A stretch of 36,670 bases of DNA from the NCBI GenBank assembly GCA_913052165.1, contig CAJXEC010000012.1:1-36670 (forward strand), read 5' to 3'. The translations under genes were made by a program, and so were the position numbers. The notes below the pieces were generated by a model. The model was not told where the DNA came from. It ran no database searches and worked only from the letters and a program-made list of their open reading frames with translations. The stretch is from an uncultured Rhodospirillaceae bacterium (GTDB taxonomy: Bacteria > Pseudomonadota > Alphaproteobacteria > MPNO01 > UBA2964). Shown here in pieces: positions 18,795 to 27,466 of the stretch. Each line of letters begins with the position of its first letter. Position 1 is the stretch's first letter.

Positions 18795-19865
18795 TTATTG
18801 GCTATCCAAAGGGACCTGCAAAACGATATCCTCATTTTCATCGTGATCTTCAATAGGCTGAATGCCCAAAAGATGCTCAGCAATTTGCACCGCATTTAGG
18901 GCGGCACCCTTTCTCAAATTATCTGCTACGACCCAAAATCCCAAACCGTGTCTCACGGTTGGGTCTTTGCGAATTCGACTAACATAAACCATATCATCAC
19001 CGACAGACTCTAACGGGGTGACATAGCCTTCGTCAGCTCTGTGATCAATTACGGTTACACCTGGCATTGCCCGCATCAGTCCCCGCGCCTGAGCTACTGT
19101 TAGTTCATTCACCATCTCAACTGAAACGGCCTCTCCGTGCCCAATGAAAACAGGAACACGAACACAAGTTGCAAAAATATCTATGTCCGGATCCAGGATC
19201 TTTCGTGTTTCCACGACCATCTTCCATTCCTCTTTTGTAGATCCATCATTCATAAATACATCAATGTGAGGAATAACGTTAAATGCGATCTGTTTTGTAA
19301 ATTGTTCTTTGACGACTTGATCGTTGACAAAAACGCCCCTGGTCTGGGTAAACAACTCATCCATCGCGGCTTTGCCCGCGCCAGAGGTCGATTGGTAAGT
19401 AGACACCACTACACGCTTGATCTTTGCAGCATCATGAAGAGGCTTAAGGGCCATAACCATCTGGATAGTAGAACAATTAGGGTTAGCAATTATGTTACGT
19501 TTGGAATGTTGGGCTATCGCTTGCGGGTTGACCTCGGGAACCACCAACGGTATGTCAGGCTCCATTCGAAATTCCGAAGTATTATCTATGACTACGCAGC
19601 CTGCCGCCGCAGCCTTTGGTGCGTATTTTGCAGAAACTTTAGCACCGGGCGAAAAAAGCCCGATGTCGAAACCTTTGAAGTCAAACTCTTCGAGTGACCG
19701 CACTTTGAGAACTTCATCCTCTCCAAACGAAACCTCTCGCCCCGCCGACCTCTCGGAAGCAAGTGCGACGACTTTATCCACCGGAAAGGCCCGCTCGTAG
19801 AGCGTTTGCAAAATCTCTCGTCCTACATTTCCTGTCGCCCCGACAACTGCAACTCTATATCCCAT
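18795..19865 (-). CDS. asd: Aspartate-semialdehyde dehydrogenase
   Basis: It reduces aspartyl phosphate to aspartate semialdehyde with NADPH, the branch step to lysine/diaminopimelate, threonine and methionine. It has 356 residues. NADP-binding GATGNVGREIL lies at 9-19, active-site C131 in NPNCST, and the later substrate/catalytic region RVPVFIGHGEAVSVE holds the conserved histidine. A GAGAGA ribosome-binding site precedes the ATG. Its product feeds the pathway that includes dapF at 29369. It follows leuB on the same strand after 133 bases, a common alphaproteobacterial neighbourhood. Confidence 0.97.
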   Translation of the reverse strand: MGYRVAVVGATGNVGREILQTLYERAFPVDKVVALASERSAGREVSFGEDEVLKVRSLEEFDFKGFDIGLFSPGAKVSAKYAPKAAAAGCVVIDNTSEFRMEPDIPLVVPEVNPQAIAQHSKRNIIANPNCSTIQMVMALKPLHDAAKIKRVVVSTYQSTSGAGKAAMDELFTQTRGVFVNDQVVKEQFTKQIAFNVIPHIDVFMNDGSTKEEWKMVVETRKILDPDIDIFATCVRVPVFIGHGEAVSVEMVNELTVAQARGLMRAMPGVTVIDHRADEGYVTPLESVGDDMVYVSRIRKDPTVRHGLGFWVVADNLRKGAALNAVQIAEHLLGIQPIEDHDENEDIVLQVPLDSQ

Positions 19866-19947
19866 GAAACATCTCTCTAATGGGTCCGTTAAATACTACC
19901 TAATAAAGGCCGGCAACTTAGTTCCGAGCCCTGGTTTCCACAAGAAC

Positions 19948-19995
19948 AAAGCATATGCTTTCAAAGCTCTTTATTGGGCTCTTGAGCTTTTTTTG
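19948..19995 (+). repeat. Perfect 14-base palindrome followed by a hairpin with T-tract
   Basis: AAAGCATATGCTTT (19948-19961) is a perfect palindrome. It is followed by AAAGCTC (19963-19969) and its complement GAGCTTT (19984-19990), then more T residues. Read on the plus strand the second element resembles a terminator with a 14-base loop, but both flanking genes (asd and leuB) are on the minus strand. On the minus strand there is no T-tract after the hairpin. Confidence 0.5.
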
Positions 19996-19998
19996 ATT

Positions 19999-21102
19999 TC
20001 ACATTCGGGAGAGTTCCGCAATGACCGCGTCTCCCATATCAACGGTCCCCACCAATTTTCCAACATCACTCATAATATCTCCAGTGCGGAGCCCAGAATT
20101 TAGAACGTTCTCCACTGCTTTTTCTAACCGATCCGCATCTTCGCCCATGTCAAAAGAATAACGAAGCATCATTGCCAAACTCAACAACATGGCTAACGGA
20201 TTCGCTTTACCTTGGCCTGCAATATCGGGAGCCGTACCGTGGACTGGTTCGTAAAGAGCATTTCGATTGCCTTCAGCGTCCAAAGCACCGAGAGAAGCGG
20301 AAGGAAGCATGCCCAAAGAGCCCGTCGCCATAGATGCGGCGTCTGATAGAATGTCTCCAAACATATTGGTTGTTACGATGACATCAAATTGCTTTGGAGC
20401 CCGAACCAGCTGCATGGCGGCATTATCTACTAGCATATGAGATAAATCCACATCCGGATAATCCCGAGCTACCCTAACGACCTCTTCTCTCCACATGCGA
20501 GTGCTTTCCAGCACATTTGCTTTATCAATCGAACAAAGTCGCTTATCTCGCTTTAAAGCGAGCTCAAAACCAACACGAGCGATCCGATCAACCTCAGGGG
20601 TGGTGTATAATAGGGTGTTAAAACCCCTTTTTCCGCCGCCCGGCATATCCTCGACTCCTCGGGGTTCGCCAAAATATATTCCCCCCGTTAATTCTCGCAC
20701 AATCAATATGTCCAGACCTGAAACAACTTCATGTTTTAAGCTCGATGCATCCGCCAAAGCATCGAAAACAATTGCGGGTCTTAAATTCGCAAATAATCCA
20801 AGTTCTTTCCTAATCGCCAGAAGTCCTGCCTCAGGACGAATTTCAAAATCTACGTCATCCCATTTAGGCCCCCCAACAGCCCCCAATAAGACAGCATCTG
20901 CCCGCTTGGCTTTCTCTATGGTCTCCGACCTGAGAGGCTCGCCATAGGCATCTATGGAGCATCCACCAATAAGGTCCTCCTCTATTTCAAAGCTAACAAC
21001 TCCAGCTTGTTCCATCCAAGCCATAACACGTCGGACCTCGCCCATTACCTCAGGACCAATCCCATCTCCTGGAAGCGTAAGAATATTTTTGGTTGCGACC
21101 AT
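19999..21102 (-). CDS. leuB: 3-isopropylmalate dehydrogenase
   Basis: It oxidises and decarboxylates 3-isopropylmalate to 2-oxoisocaproate with NAD+, the third leucine-specific step. It has 367 residues. The N-terminus [11 protein letters not shown] is the family start. [15 protein letters not shown] covers the substrate and metal region, and later motifs include [28 protein letters not shown] (metal site) and [19 protein letters not shown] (NAD-binding). A GGAGAG ribosome-binding site precedes the ATG. It is separated from leuD by a 578-base stretch with an opposite-strand open frame, whereas leuC and leuD are nearly contiguous. Confidence 0.97.
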   Translation of the reverse strand: MVATKNILTLPGDGIGPEVMGEVRRVMAWMEQAGVVSFEIEEDLIGGCSIDAYGEPLRSETIEKAKRADAVLLGAVGGPKWDDVDFEIRPEAGLLAIRKELGLFANLRPAIVFDALADASSLKHEVVSGLDILIVRELTGGIYFGEPRGVEDMPGGGKRGFNTLLYTTPEVDRIARVGFELALKRDKRLCSIDKANVLESTRMWREEVVRVARDYPDVDLSHMLVDNAAMQLVRAPKQFDVIVTTNMFGDILSDAASMATGSLGMLPSASLGALDAEGNRNALYEPVHGTAPDIAGQGKANPLAMLLSLAMMLRYSFDMGEDADRLEKAVENVLNSGLRTGDIMSDVGKLVGTVDMGDAVIAELSRM

Positions 21103-21249
21103 ATCAGCTCTCCATTAGCTCTGGTTCTTCGAAATAATGAGGGTTTAACGTAATTGTCCTGAGAGGGAAACGGTTACCCTGTTGCAATCGCAATACTCAC
21201 TCTACAAGAAAAAAAGCGAGTCCAGAATGAAGTTAAAACAAAACATTGC

Positions 21250-21309
21250 TGACCTAATAACTCTTAATCATATTCTAGCCGACGAACGGGTTGTTGACCC
21301 ATTAGGTCA
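21250..21309. repeat. Inverted repeat with 9-base perfect arms
   Basis: TGACCTAAT at 21250-21258 and ATTAGGTCA at 21301-21309 are exact reverse complements separated by 42 bases. Within the spacer, GGG TTGTTGA CCC (21288-21300) can form a small stem, and TGACC/GGTCA around 21296-21308 offers an alternative pairing. Mutually exclusive foldings are possible. Confidence 0.55.
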
Positions 21310-21360
21310 TGTTTGAGTCCGGCACCCCCTGAGTCCTGAAACTTTCCCATTGTCTCGCTC

Positions 21361-21660
21361 TTGCGCGGCCACGGTTGCACCGTGACTGGCACCGAATTTA
21401 AAGAAACGGTCTGGGCAGCGATTTATCTTTTAGTCAATGCCCGAATTTTAACAAAAGCTATGCAAATGGGCGAACCAAAGTTCCTTACTGACAAAGACAT
21501 AGAGAGAGCAACTTCTCGGAAAAAAAGGGTCTATCGGAGTAGAACGCACATTGAAGTATTGGAAAAAGCGATCACCTTTATGAGTTTAAAGAAAAATCAT
21601 CCTTCAACCAATTTTCTCCCGGAACTCTCGCGAAACATACGCAAAGCTTTTATAAATTGA
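21361..21660 (+). CDS. Hypothetical protein, doubtful gene
   Basis: A 99-codon open frame from a TTG at 21361 (first ATG at codon 34, position 21460) runs opposite to leuB and leuD. The predicted product is basic in its middle (SRKKRVYRSRTH) with a short hydrophobic stretch near residues 17-30. I recognise no family. No ribosome-binding site precedes the TTG or the ATG, and a perfect hairpin (21370-21384) covers the beginning of the frame. It may be a degenerate gene, a small real gene with a misjudged start, or chance. Confidence 0.3.
   Translation: MRGHGCTVTGTEFKETVWAAIYLLVNARILTKAMQMGEPKFLTDKDIERATSRKKRVYRSRTHIEVLEKAITFMSLKKNHPSTNFLPELSRNIRKAFIN
21370..21384 (+). repeat. Perfect short hairpin
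   Basis: CACGGT-TGC-ACCGTG forms a perfect 6-base-pair stem with a 3-base loop, at the 5' end of the doubtful open frame. No T-tract follows. Confidence 0.5.
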
Positions 21661-21680
21661 GGCCGATTGCTGATTGAGTT

Positions 21681-22295
21681 TTATCTGTAAAGCCAGGGCG
21701 TTGCAGCTTTCTGTTTTCCTTCAAACTTGTCGATTTTCTCAACTTTCTGCATCGTCAGCCCGATATCATCCAGACCATTGAGCAAACAATGTTTTTTGAA
21801 CGGATCGACCTCAAATGAAACTTTGGATCCATCGGGTCGAGTAATTTCTTGGTCCTGAAGATCCACGGTCAAACGCGCATTTGCGCCGTTCTCCGCATCT
21901 TGCATTAATTTGTCGATCTCTTCCTGAGGCAACGTAATCAATAGGATTCCATTTTTGAAAGAATTGTTAAAGAATATGTCAGCAAAACTAGGAGCAATTA
22001 CGCATCTGATACCAAAATCTAAAAGGGCCCAAGGGGCATGCTCACGAGAGGATCCACAACCAAAATTTTCTCCTGCCACGAGGATTTCAGCGTTCCTGTA
22101 AGCTTGCTTGTTCAATACGAAGTCTGGATTTTCCTCTCTTGATTTCGGATCATATCGCATGGCATCAAACAGACTCTTACCCAAGCCCGTTCGCGTTAAC
22201 GTTTTCAAAAAACGTGCAGGAATGATTTTATCTGTGTCACAATTTACTATGGGGAATGGTGCTGCAACACCGGTCATCGTATCGAATTTTTCCAT
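21681..22295 (-). CDS. leuD: 3-isopropylmalate dehydratase small subunit
   Basis: LeuD forms the swivel domain that completes the LeuCD isomerase converting 2- to 3-isopropylmalate. It has 204 residues. Visible are the start [26 protein letters not shown], which is cut here to its style ([11 protein letters not shown]), and the key [15 protein letters not shown] that contacts substrate. Later come [17 protein letters not shown] and a C-terminal [19 protein letters not shown]-like helix region ([17 protein letters not shown]). A GAGGAA ribosome-binding site lies in the leuC end, and the gap to leuC is two bases, so the subunits are coupled. Confidence 0.97.
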   Translation of the reverse strand: MEKFDTMTGVAAPFPIVNCDTDKIIPARFLKTLTRTGLGKSLFDAMRYDPKSREENPDFVLNKQAYRNAEILVAGENFGCGSSREHAPWALLDFGIRCVIAPSFADIFFNNSFKNGILLITLPQEEIDKLMQDAENGANARLTVDLQDQEITRPDGSKVSFEVDPFKKHCLLNGLDDIGLTMQKVEKIDKFEGKQKAATPWLYR

Positions 22296-22297
22296 TT

Positions 22298-23719
22298 CTA
22301 TTCCTCGGTTAAATCACGCACATCAGTCAAATGACCTGCAATCGCAGCAGCGGCTGCCATTGGCGGACTAACCAAATGTGTCCTACCACCAGGTCCCTGT
22401 CTCCCCTCAAAATTACGATTTGAGGTAGAAGCTGATCTTTCCCCTGGCAACAACATGTCTCCATTCATCGCAAGGCACATAGAGCAACCAGGCTCGCGCC
22501 AATCAAAACCTGCTTCGATGAAGATTTTATCGAGACCTTCCTCTTCTGCTTGTGCTTTCACGTGGCCTGAACCGGGAACGACCATCGCGTATACGGATGA
22601 AGCCACTTTTCGACCTTTCGCCACTGCCGCCGCGGCCCGCATATCCTCTATTCGGGAATTGGTGCATGAGCCAACAAATACTTTATCGACAATAATATCT
22701 TTCATGGGAGTGCCTGCAGCCAGGCCCATGTATTCGAGTGACCTCTCCATCGAAGCACGCCGCATCGGATCAGATACCTGATTAGGATCTGGAACCACGT
22801 CATTAATACCCACCTCATCTTGCGGGCTGGTACCCCAAGTTACTTGAGGAACAATTTCTGAAATATCGAGGATTACTTCCTCGTCGTAGGTAGACCCAGG
22901 ATCAGATGGCAGCGTTTTCCAATATTCTACGGCTTGCTCCCATTGGCCCCCTTTGGGAGACTGAGGACGACCCTTTAAATACTCAAATGTTTTCTCATCA
23001 GGTGCCACCAAACCAGCTCTAGCACCCGCCTCGATAGTCATATTGCAAACAGTCATTCTGCCTTCCATAGAGAGGTCTTTTATGGCCGGACCCGCATATT
23101 CAATTACATAACCAGTGCCGCCGGCAGTACCAATTTTACCGATAATAGCTAGAATAAGATCTTTTGCCGTGCAGCCTGCTGGCAGACGACCATTTACGGT
23201 AATTCTCATGTTTTTCGCGGGCTTTTGAATTAAGGTCTGTGTCGCCAGAACATGCTCTACTTCTGAGGTGCCCACGCCAAAAGCCAATGCGCCGAAAGCA
23301 CCGTGTGTAGCGGTGTGTGAGTCTCCGCAAACCAGTGTGACTCCGGGCTGCGTAAAACCTTGCTCGGGTCCAATGACGTGCACAATCCCTTGGTTGATAT
23401 CGTTGATTGGGATATAGGGAAGATTGAATTCCATCGCGTTCTTTTCCAACACCTCTAGCTGGACACGGGACTCTTCATCATCAATCTCATCTGTCCCACC
23501 CCGTCCCGGGGTAGTAGGGACGTTATGGTCAGGCACGCATATGTTAGCTTCAGGCCTTCGGGCCCGCCGTTTTGACATCCTCAAGCCATCAAATGCCTGC
23601 GCGCTGGTGATTTCATGAATAAGCTGTCGATCAATATAAATCAGACAAGTACCGTCATCCTGCACATCAATGAGGTGGTCTTCCCAGATCTTGTCGAATA
23701 ACGTTCTGGGTTTGGTCAT
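22298..23719 (-). CDS. leuC: 3-isopropylmalate dehydratase large subunit
   Basis: LeuC is the aconitase-family subunit holding the [4Fe-4S] cluster. With the chosen start it has 473 residues. Cluster ligands are C352 (GSCTNSR) and C412 and C415 ([10 protein letters not shown]). [19 protein letters not shown] and the arginine-containing C-terminal [10 protein letters not shown] are also typical. I chose ATG 23719, which has AAGGAG at 8-base spacing and gives the normal N-terminus [14 protein letters not shown]. An in-frame TTG at 23740 is less likely. It lies just downstream of rplS; the 50-base junction has a weak palindrome followed by seven T residues, possibly a leaky stop signal. Confidence 0.97.
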   Translation of the reverse strand: MTKPRTLFDKIWEDHLIDVQDDGTCLIYIDRQLIHEITSAQAFDGLRMSKRRARRPEANICVPDHNVPTTPGRGGTDEIDDEESRVQLEVLEKNAMEFNLPYIPINDINQGIVHVIGPEQGFTQPGVTLVCGDSHTATHGAFGALAFGVGTSEVEHVLATQTLIQKPAKNMRITVNGRLPAGCTAKDLILAIIGKIGTAGGTGYVIEYAGPAIKDLSMEGRMTVCNMTIEAGARAGLVAPDEKTFEYLKGRPQSPKGGQWEQAVEYWKTLPSDPGSTYDEEVILDISEIVPQVTWGTSPQDEVGINDVVPDPNQVSDPMRRASMERSLEYMGLAAGTPMKDIIVDKVFVGSCTNSRIEDMRAAAAVAKGRKVASSVYAMVVPGSGHVKAQAEEEGLDKIFIEAGFDWREPGCSMCLAMNGDMLLPGERSASTSNRNFEGRQGPGGRTHLVSPPMAAAAAIAGHLTDVRDLTEE

Positions 23720-23727
23720 ACTTCTTA

Positions 23728-23733
23728 CTCCTT
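23728..23733 (-). promoter_or_regulatory. Ribosome-binding site that sets the leuC start
   Basis: On the minus strand this reads AAGGAG with 8 bases to ATG 23719. It supports this start over the TTG seven codons upstream. Confidence 0.75.
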
Positions 23734-23769
23734 TACCCAACTAAAAAAAGTCACCGGTTACCGTAATCC

Positions 23770-24255
23770 CTAGGCTTTATCGTTTTTTTCATCGACCTGC
23801 GCCTCTACCGCGGTCTCTTCTGAGACTGTCGGTTCAATTTCATTGGTAACATCCTGGAGGGCTTTGGTTTCTTCAACAACCTTGCTTCCCACTCTGCGCT
23901 CCACTTTTTCAGCTATGCGCGCCTTTTTGCCCCGCAACCCGCGCAAATAATAAAGCTTGGCCCTTCTCACTGCCCCACGTCTAACAACCTCAATTTTCTC
24001 GATGCGAGGAGAGTAAAGCGGGAAAACCCGTTCAACACCCTCCCCGTAAGAAATTTTTCTCACGGTAAAACCAGAGTTCACGCCGGAATTTTTTCGAGCA
24101 ATGCAGACCCCCTCAAACACCTGAATGCGCTCCCGAGTTCCTTCAACCACCCTAACGGATACCCTCAGAGTGTCACCCGGTCCAAAAGTAGGCACCTCTC
24201 TCTTATCCGTTTGACGAATTATTTCTTCTTGTTCTATTTGTTCGATAATATTCAT
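23770..24255 (-). CDS. rplS: Ribosomal protein L19 (bL19) with acidic tail
   Basis: L19 lies at the 30S-50S interface of the large subunit. The core (about residues 1-115) contains the family pattern [46 protein letters not shown] and the basic [18 protein letters not shown]. At 161 residues it is longer than the roughly 115 of the E. coli protein. The extra C-terminal part is rich in Glu, Val and Thr and ends in an acidic, lysine-containing tail. AAGGAC precedes the ATG. It follows trmD by four bases in the conserved rpsP-rimM-trmD-rplS order. Confidence 0.96.
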   Translation of the reverse strand: MNIIEQIEQEEIIRQTDKREVPTFGPGDTLRVSVRVVEGTRERIQVFEGVCIARKNSGVNSGFTVRKISYGEGVERVFPLYSPRIEKIEVVRRGAVRRAKLYYLRGLRGKKARIAEKVERRVGSKVVEETKALQDVTNEIEPTVSEETAVEAQVDEKNDKA

Positions 24256-24259
24256 GGTT

Positions 24260-24979
24260 TCAGTCCTTTACTGCCATGTTGCAATCACGATTTAGTGCCC
24301 ACAAATCTGGACGCTGTTCACGTGTCGTCTTGGCAGCTGCCTCACGCCGCCACTCATTAATCTTCTCGTGGTGTCCACTCAGCAAATGCTTCGGGACCCG
24401 ACGACCTTTCCAAACCTCCGGTCGAGTATATTGGGGGTATTCCAGCAGGCCCCCCTCAAAACTCTCCTCTAACACAGATTCTTTATTTCCCATAATACCT
24501 GGTAAAAGGCGAACACAAGCGTCGATGAGAGCTATTGCCGCTGGCTCCCCTCCAGACATGATAAAATCTCCCATACAGACTTGATCAAAGTTCCGCGCCT
24601 CCAAAACACGTTCATCAACACCCTCAAATCTGCCACACAAAATATTTAATTCCTCTTGTGCCGCAAGCCGTCTTACATCCTTCTGAGTGAGAGGGCGCCC
24701 TCTGGGCGTAAGGTACACAGGCTGCGTCCTTGGGTTGGCCGCCGCTAAAGCGGAGTCAATGACGTCCGCTCGCATCACCATTCCCGGGCCTCCACCATAA
24801 GGCGTACCGTCAACAGTCCGGTGTTTATCGCCCGAGTGAGCTCTAATGTCTACCGTTTCGATTGTCCAAATACTTCGCTTAAGACCGGCTCCTGCGAGAG
24901 AAAACTCAAGAGGCCCCGGGAACATTTCAGGGAAGATTGTATAGACTCGAGCAGTCCACAAATCATTCGCGCAAGCCAT
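24260..24979 (-). CDS. trmD: tRNA (guanine-N1)-methyltransferase, m1G37
   Basis: TrmD methylates G37 next to the anticodon of tRNAs reading CNN codons, using S-adenosylmethionine, and prevents +1 frameshifting. The product is 239 residues. Visible are [20 protein letters not shown] near the start, [12 protein letters not shown], the knot-region [12 protein letters not shown] and [18 protein letters not shown], and [18 protein letters not shown] chose ATG 24979, one base after the rimM stop, because the family N-terminus begins just before the YTIFP segment. An upstream in-frame start at 25015 would overlap rimM more. No clear ribosome-binding site is present, so coupling to rimM translation is likely. 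Confidence 0.96.
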   Translation of the reverse strand: MACANDLWTARVYTIFPEMFPGPLEFSLAGAGLKRSIWTIETVDIRAHSGDKHRTVDGTPYGGGPGMVMRADVIDSALAAANPRTQPVYLTPRGRPLTQKDVRRLAAQEELNILCGRFEGVDERVLEARNFDQVCMGDFIMSGGEPAAIALIDACVRLLPGIMGNKESVLEESFEGGLLEYPQYTRPEVWKGRRVPKHLLSGHHEKINEWRREAAAKTTREQRPDLWALNRDCNMAVKD

Positions 24980-24980
24980 T

Positions 24981-25511
24981 TCACCCACACCCCTCGCTAG
25001 CTGTTTGCTGCGCAATTGGTCCGAACAAACCCTCGGGCGGATTTATTTCGATTCGTTTGGCCGCTAAATCAACAACCGGAACTACATCCTTTGTGAATGG
25101 CACGAGGACAGTTTTCCCTGCTTTCCGGGCAACCTCCAAAATAGTCCCTGCCCCGAAATCATGCACCGCAATTACTGAACCAAGGACATGACCATTCACG
25201 GCAAAAACGGCAACATCAATCAGATCATTGTGATAAAACTCTTCTTCACCCGGCGGAGGCAATGCCTCACGGGTAATGAACAGCTCAGTCCCTCTCAGTC
25301 TCTCCGCCGCATCTCGATTGTCTATACCATCTGCATGAGCTATGACATGTCCTTTTGCCATTCTCTTCGGTTTAAGTATAAACTTTTCTTTGCCCTCTTT
25401 GTCTTCCACCGGACCATAAGCACACACGTCCAAAGGGTGCTCGGTGTAGCTAGAGATCCTCAAATCTCCTTTGACACCGCTTGCACCTGCAATATGACCA
25501 ATACGCACCAT
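24981..25511 (-). CDS. rimM: 16S rRNA processing protein RimM
   Basis: RimM helps mature the 3' domain (head) of 16S rRNA and contacts S19. The 176-residue protein starts with VRIGHIAGASGVKGDLRI, the family N-terminal beta-barrel pattern. It continues with the RL(R)GTELFI segment and a C-terminal PRC-barrel (DLIDVAVFAVNGHVLGSVIAV, then TVLVPFTKDVVPVVDL). I chose the ATG at 25511; a GTG at 25535 in the same frame would add eight residues, and neither has a strong ribosome-binding site. It is located between rpsP and trmD in the standard order. Confidence 0.94.
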   Translation of the reverse strand: MVRIGHIAGASGVKGDLRISSYTEHPLDVCAYGPVEDKEGKEKFILKPKRMAKGHVIAHADGIDNRDAAERLRGTELFITREALPPPGEEEFYHNDLIDVAVFAVNGHVLGSVIAVHDFGAGTILEVARKAGKTVLVPFTKDVVPVVDLAAKRIEINPPEGLFGPIAQQTASEGCG

Positions 25512-25558
25512 GGATCTTTCGCTATTCCGAGCCACCGACTAATATCTCAAAAATTACT

Positions 25559-26059
25559 TTATTCTTCCTTATTTTCACTTTCATCTGGATCAGCCACCAC
25601 CTCTTCGGCTGATCCTTCAGTCGACTTCGACGGCTCTCCATCCTGTTCTTCAGCGGCTACATCAGCCTCTGGCTCGGAAGCAGCCTGTTCTGTGGCGGCC
25701 TTCGCTGCCTCCTCCGCAGCTTGCTTTGCCTCTTCCGCTTCCCTTAGCCTCTCTTGAGCCTTTGCTTTCGGTTGATTCTTTTTGGTTTGCTCAGGGACCG
25801 AGGGAATAGGAGCCAGTTTGGCTGCGCCAAGAAAACGGGCAACCCTATCTGAGGGTTGCGCCCCTTGCGATAGCCAATGCTTAATCCTTTCCTCGTTTAG
25901 TTTAACTCTGTCAGGATTATCGCGGTCCAACATCGGGTCATAGGTTCCCAAACGCTCAATGAAGCGACCATCACGAGGTTTTCGAGAGTCAGCAACAACG
26001 ATCCGATAAAAGGGTCGGCGCTTTGCGCCACCTCGGGACATACGAATTTTTAAAGCCAT
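25559..26059 (-). CDS. rpsP: Ribosomal protein S16 (bS16) with long Ala/Glu-rich tail
   Basis: S16 is a small-subunit assembly protein. The core (about residues 1-85) begins [24 protein letters not shown], seen here in shorter parts as [11 protein letters not shown] and [13 protein letters not shown], followed by [17 protein letters not shown]. At 166 residues it is about twice the length of the E. coli protein. The extra C-terminal half is a low-complexity Ala/Glu/Lys segment (about 95-166) that is probably helical then disordered and acidic. Such tails occur in other alphaproteobacterial S16 proteins. AAGGAA precedes the ATG at good spacing. Confidence 0.96.
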   Translation of the reverse strand: MALKIRMSRGGAKRRPFYRIVVADSRKPRDGRFIERLGTYDPMLDRDNPDRVKLNEERIKHWLSQGAQPSDRVARFLGAAKLAPIPSVPEQTKKNQPKAKAQERLREAEEAKQAAEEAAKAATEQAASEPEADVAAEEQDGEPSKSTEGSAEEVVADPDESENKEE

Positions 26060-26113
26060 AAATTTTTCCTTGTAATAGTTAAATTTTCATTTCCTGATTT
26101 CAATTTGAAGAAA

Positions 26114-27466
26114 TCAAAGCCTGGGCATCATCCCGGGCGGCATTCCCCTCATCATTCCTTTGTTACCAAGTTTACTCATCCTCTTCATTGCGCGGCTCAT
26201 TTCCTGAAATTGTTTTAAGACCCGGTTCACCTCTTGGACTGTGGTTCCGGCACCGGAGGCGATGCGTCTCCGCCGTGACCCATTAAATAACTTTGGGTTC
26301 TTCCGCTCCGCGGGTGTCATGGAGAGAATGATCGCTTCCTGCCTCGCCAGAGACTTGTCATCAACATTGGCGTTCTTAAGCTGGCTCTTTACCTTTCCGA
26401 CCCCAGGTAACAGTCCAAGAATACCACCCATACCGCCCATCTCTCGCACTTGGCGCAACTGCTTAGCCATATCATCCAAGTCGAACTGCCCTTTTTGGAC
26501 CTTTCTGGCTAATTCCTCAGCCTCTTCTTCTGCAACTGTCTCTTGCGCCTTTTCCACCAGCGAAACCACATCTCCCATGCCGAGGATTCGTGACGCGATT
26601 CGGTCAGGGTGGAAGACTTCAAGGGCATCGATTTTCTCCCCCGTTCCCAACAATTTAATAGGTTGCCCCGTGACTGCCTTTATGGAGAGAGCAGCCCCTC
26701 CTCGTGCGTCTCCATCAATTCGGGTGAGCACAATACCGGTAACTTTCAGTCTTTCATTGAAAGATTTAGCCGCGTTAACCGCATCTTGACCGGTTAGAGA
26801 GTCGGCAACGAAAAGGGTTTCAGAAGGTTTTGCCATTTTATAGATGGCCTCAGCTTCCCCCATTAACTCCTCATCAACATGTAAACGACCAGCAGTATCT
26901 AGGAGAATAATGTCGAAGCCTTCTTTGCGGGCAACGTCAAAAGCCCGCTTCGTAATCATTTCAGGAGTTTCAAATGGAACAATAGGAAGTGTCTCTATTC
27001 CATTTTCTTTTCCCAAAACCGCAAGCTGCTGCTGGGCGGCCGGTCGCCTAATATCAAGTGAGGCCATCAGGCTTTTTTTCCGATGGCGATCCCGAAGAAA
27101 AACGGCAACTTTGGCAGTTGTCGTCGTTTTACCAGAACCTTGCAAACCCACCATCATAACTGCCGCAGGGGGAGTCACGGACAGATTAAGATCGCTCGAG
27201 CCGCCTCCAAGCATCTCGACAAGGTGATCATTAACAATCTTGACCACCATTTGCCCTGGCGTGACGCTTCTGGTTACTTCCTCACCTACCGCACGCTCCC
27301 GCACAAGGTCTACAAAATCTCTCGCCACAGGGAGCGCAACGTCCGCCTCAAGAAGTGCGACGCGAACTTCCCTCAGGGCATCGTCAACGTCAGATTCTGA
27401 CAGAGCCCCTCTTTTTTTGAGCCCGTCAAATATTTTGGTCAGTCGTTCACTAAGAAGATTAAAAAT
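26114..27466 (-). CDS. ffh: Signal recognition particle protein Ffh, apparent ATT start
   Basis: Ffh binds signal sequences and 4.5S RNA and targets nascent membrane proteins to FtsY. With the start proposed here it has 450 residues, the normal length. The N domain (residues 1-about 90) contains LLSERLTKIFDGL and ALREVRVALLEADVALP, which are conserved in Ffh. The G domain has the P-loop GLQGSGKTT (107-115), DTAGRLHVDEE and TRIDGDARGGAAL. The C-terminal M domain is methionine-rich, with basic RRRRIASGAG for RNA binding. The first conventional start in frame is GTG 27328, which would delete about 46 conserved residues. The frame upstream is open back to a TAA and contains no ATG, GTG or TTG in the needed place. 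An ATT at 27464-27466 has GGGAG at 9-base spacing and aligns with the usual Met. Either an AUU start or a base error is implied. Confidence 0.93.
   Translation of the reverse strand: MFNLLSERLTKIFDGLKKRGALSESDVDDALREVRVALLEADVALPVARDFVDLVRERAVGEEVTRSVTPGQMVVKIVNDHLVEMLGGGSSDLNLSVTPPAAVMMVGLQGSGKTTTTAKVAVFLRDRHRKKSLMASLDIRRPAAQQQLAVLGKENGIETLPIVPFETPEMITKRAFDVARKEGFDIILLDTAGRLHVDEELMGEAEAIYKMAKPSETLFVADSLTGQDAVNAAKSFNERLKVTGIVLTRIDGDARGGAALSIKAVTGQPIKLLGTGEKIDALEVFHPDRIASRILGMGDVVSLVEKAQETVAEEEAEELARKVQKGQFDLDDMAKQLRQVREMGGMGGILGLLPGVGKVKSQLKNANVDDKSLARQEAIILSMTPAERKNPKLFNGSRRRRIASGAGTTVQEVNRVLKQFQEMSRAMKRMSKLGNKGMMRGMPPGMMPRL

Larger units (their letters stand above)
21103..21680. other. 578-base interruption between leuB and leuD
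   Basis: This stretch holds one weak open frame (plus, 21361-21660), a pair of 9-base inverted repeats (21250-21258 and 21301-21309), a perfect hairpin (21370-21384) and a tRNA-like fragment around 21308-21331 that does not fold as a tRNA. The leuB promoter is presumably in the 21103-21240 part on the minus strand; I could not single out hexamers with confidence. Confidence 0.5.

Noticed and set aside
19137-19697. 186-codon plus-strand open frame
   Set aside because: Entirely antisense to asd, whose catalytic motifs are intact on the other strand.
21283-21331. Possible tRNA with anticodon-like GTT loop
   Set aside because: The T-stem and acceptor stem do not pair, so it is not an intact tRNA.
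25188-25757. 189-codon plus-strand open frame with Ser/Ala-rich end
   Set aside because: Antisense to rimM and rpsP; its repetitive end mirrors the Ala/Glu tail of S16.
26241-26789. 182-codon plus-strand open frame
   Set aside because: Antisense to the G and M domains of ffh.
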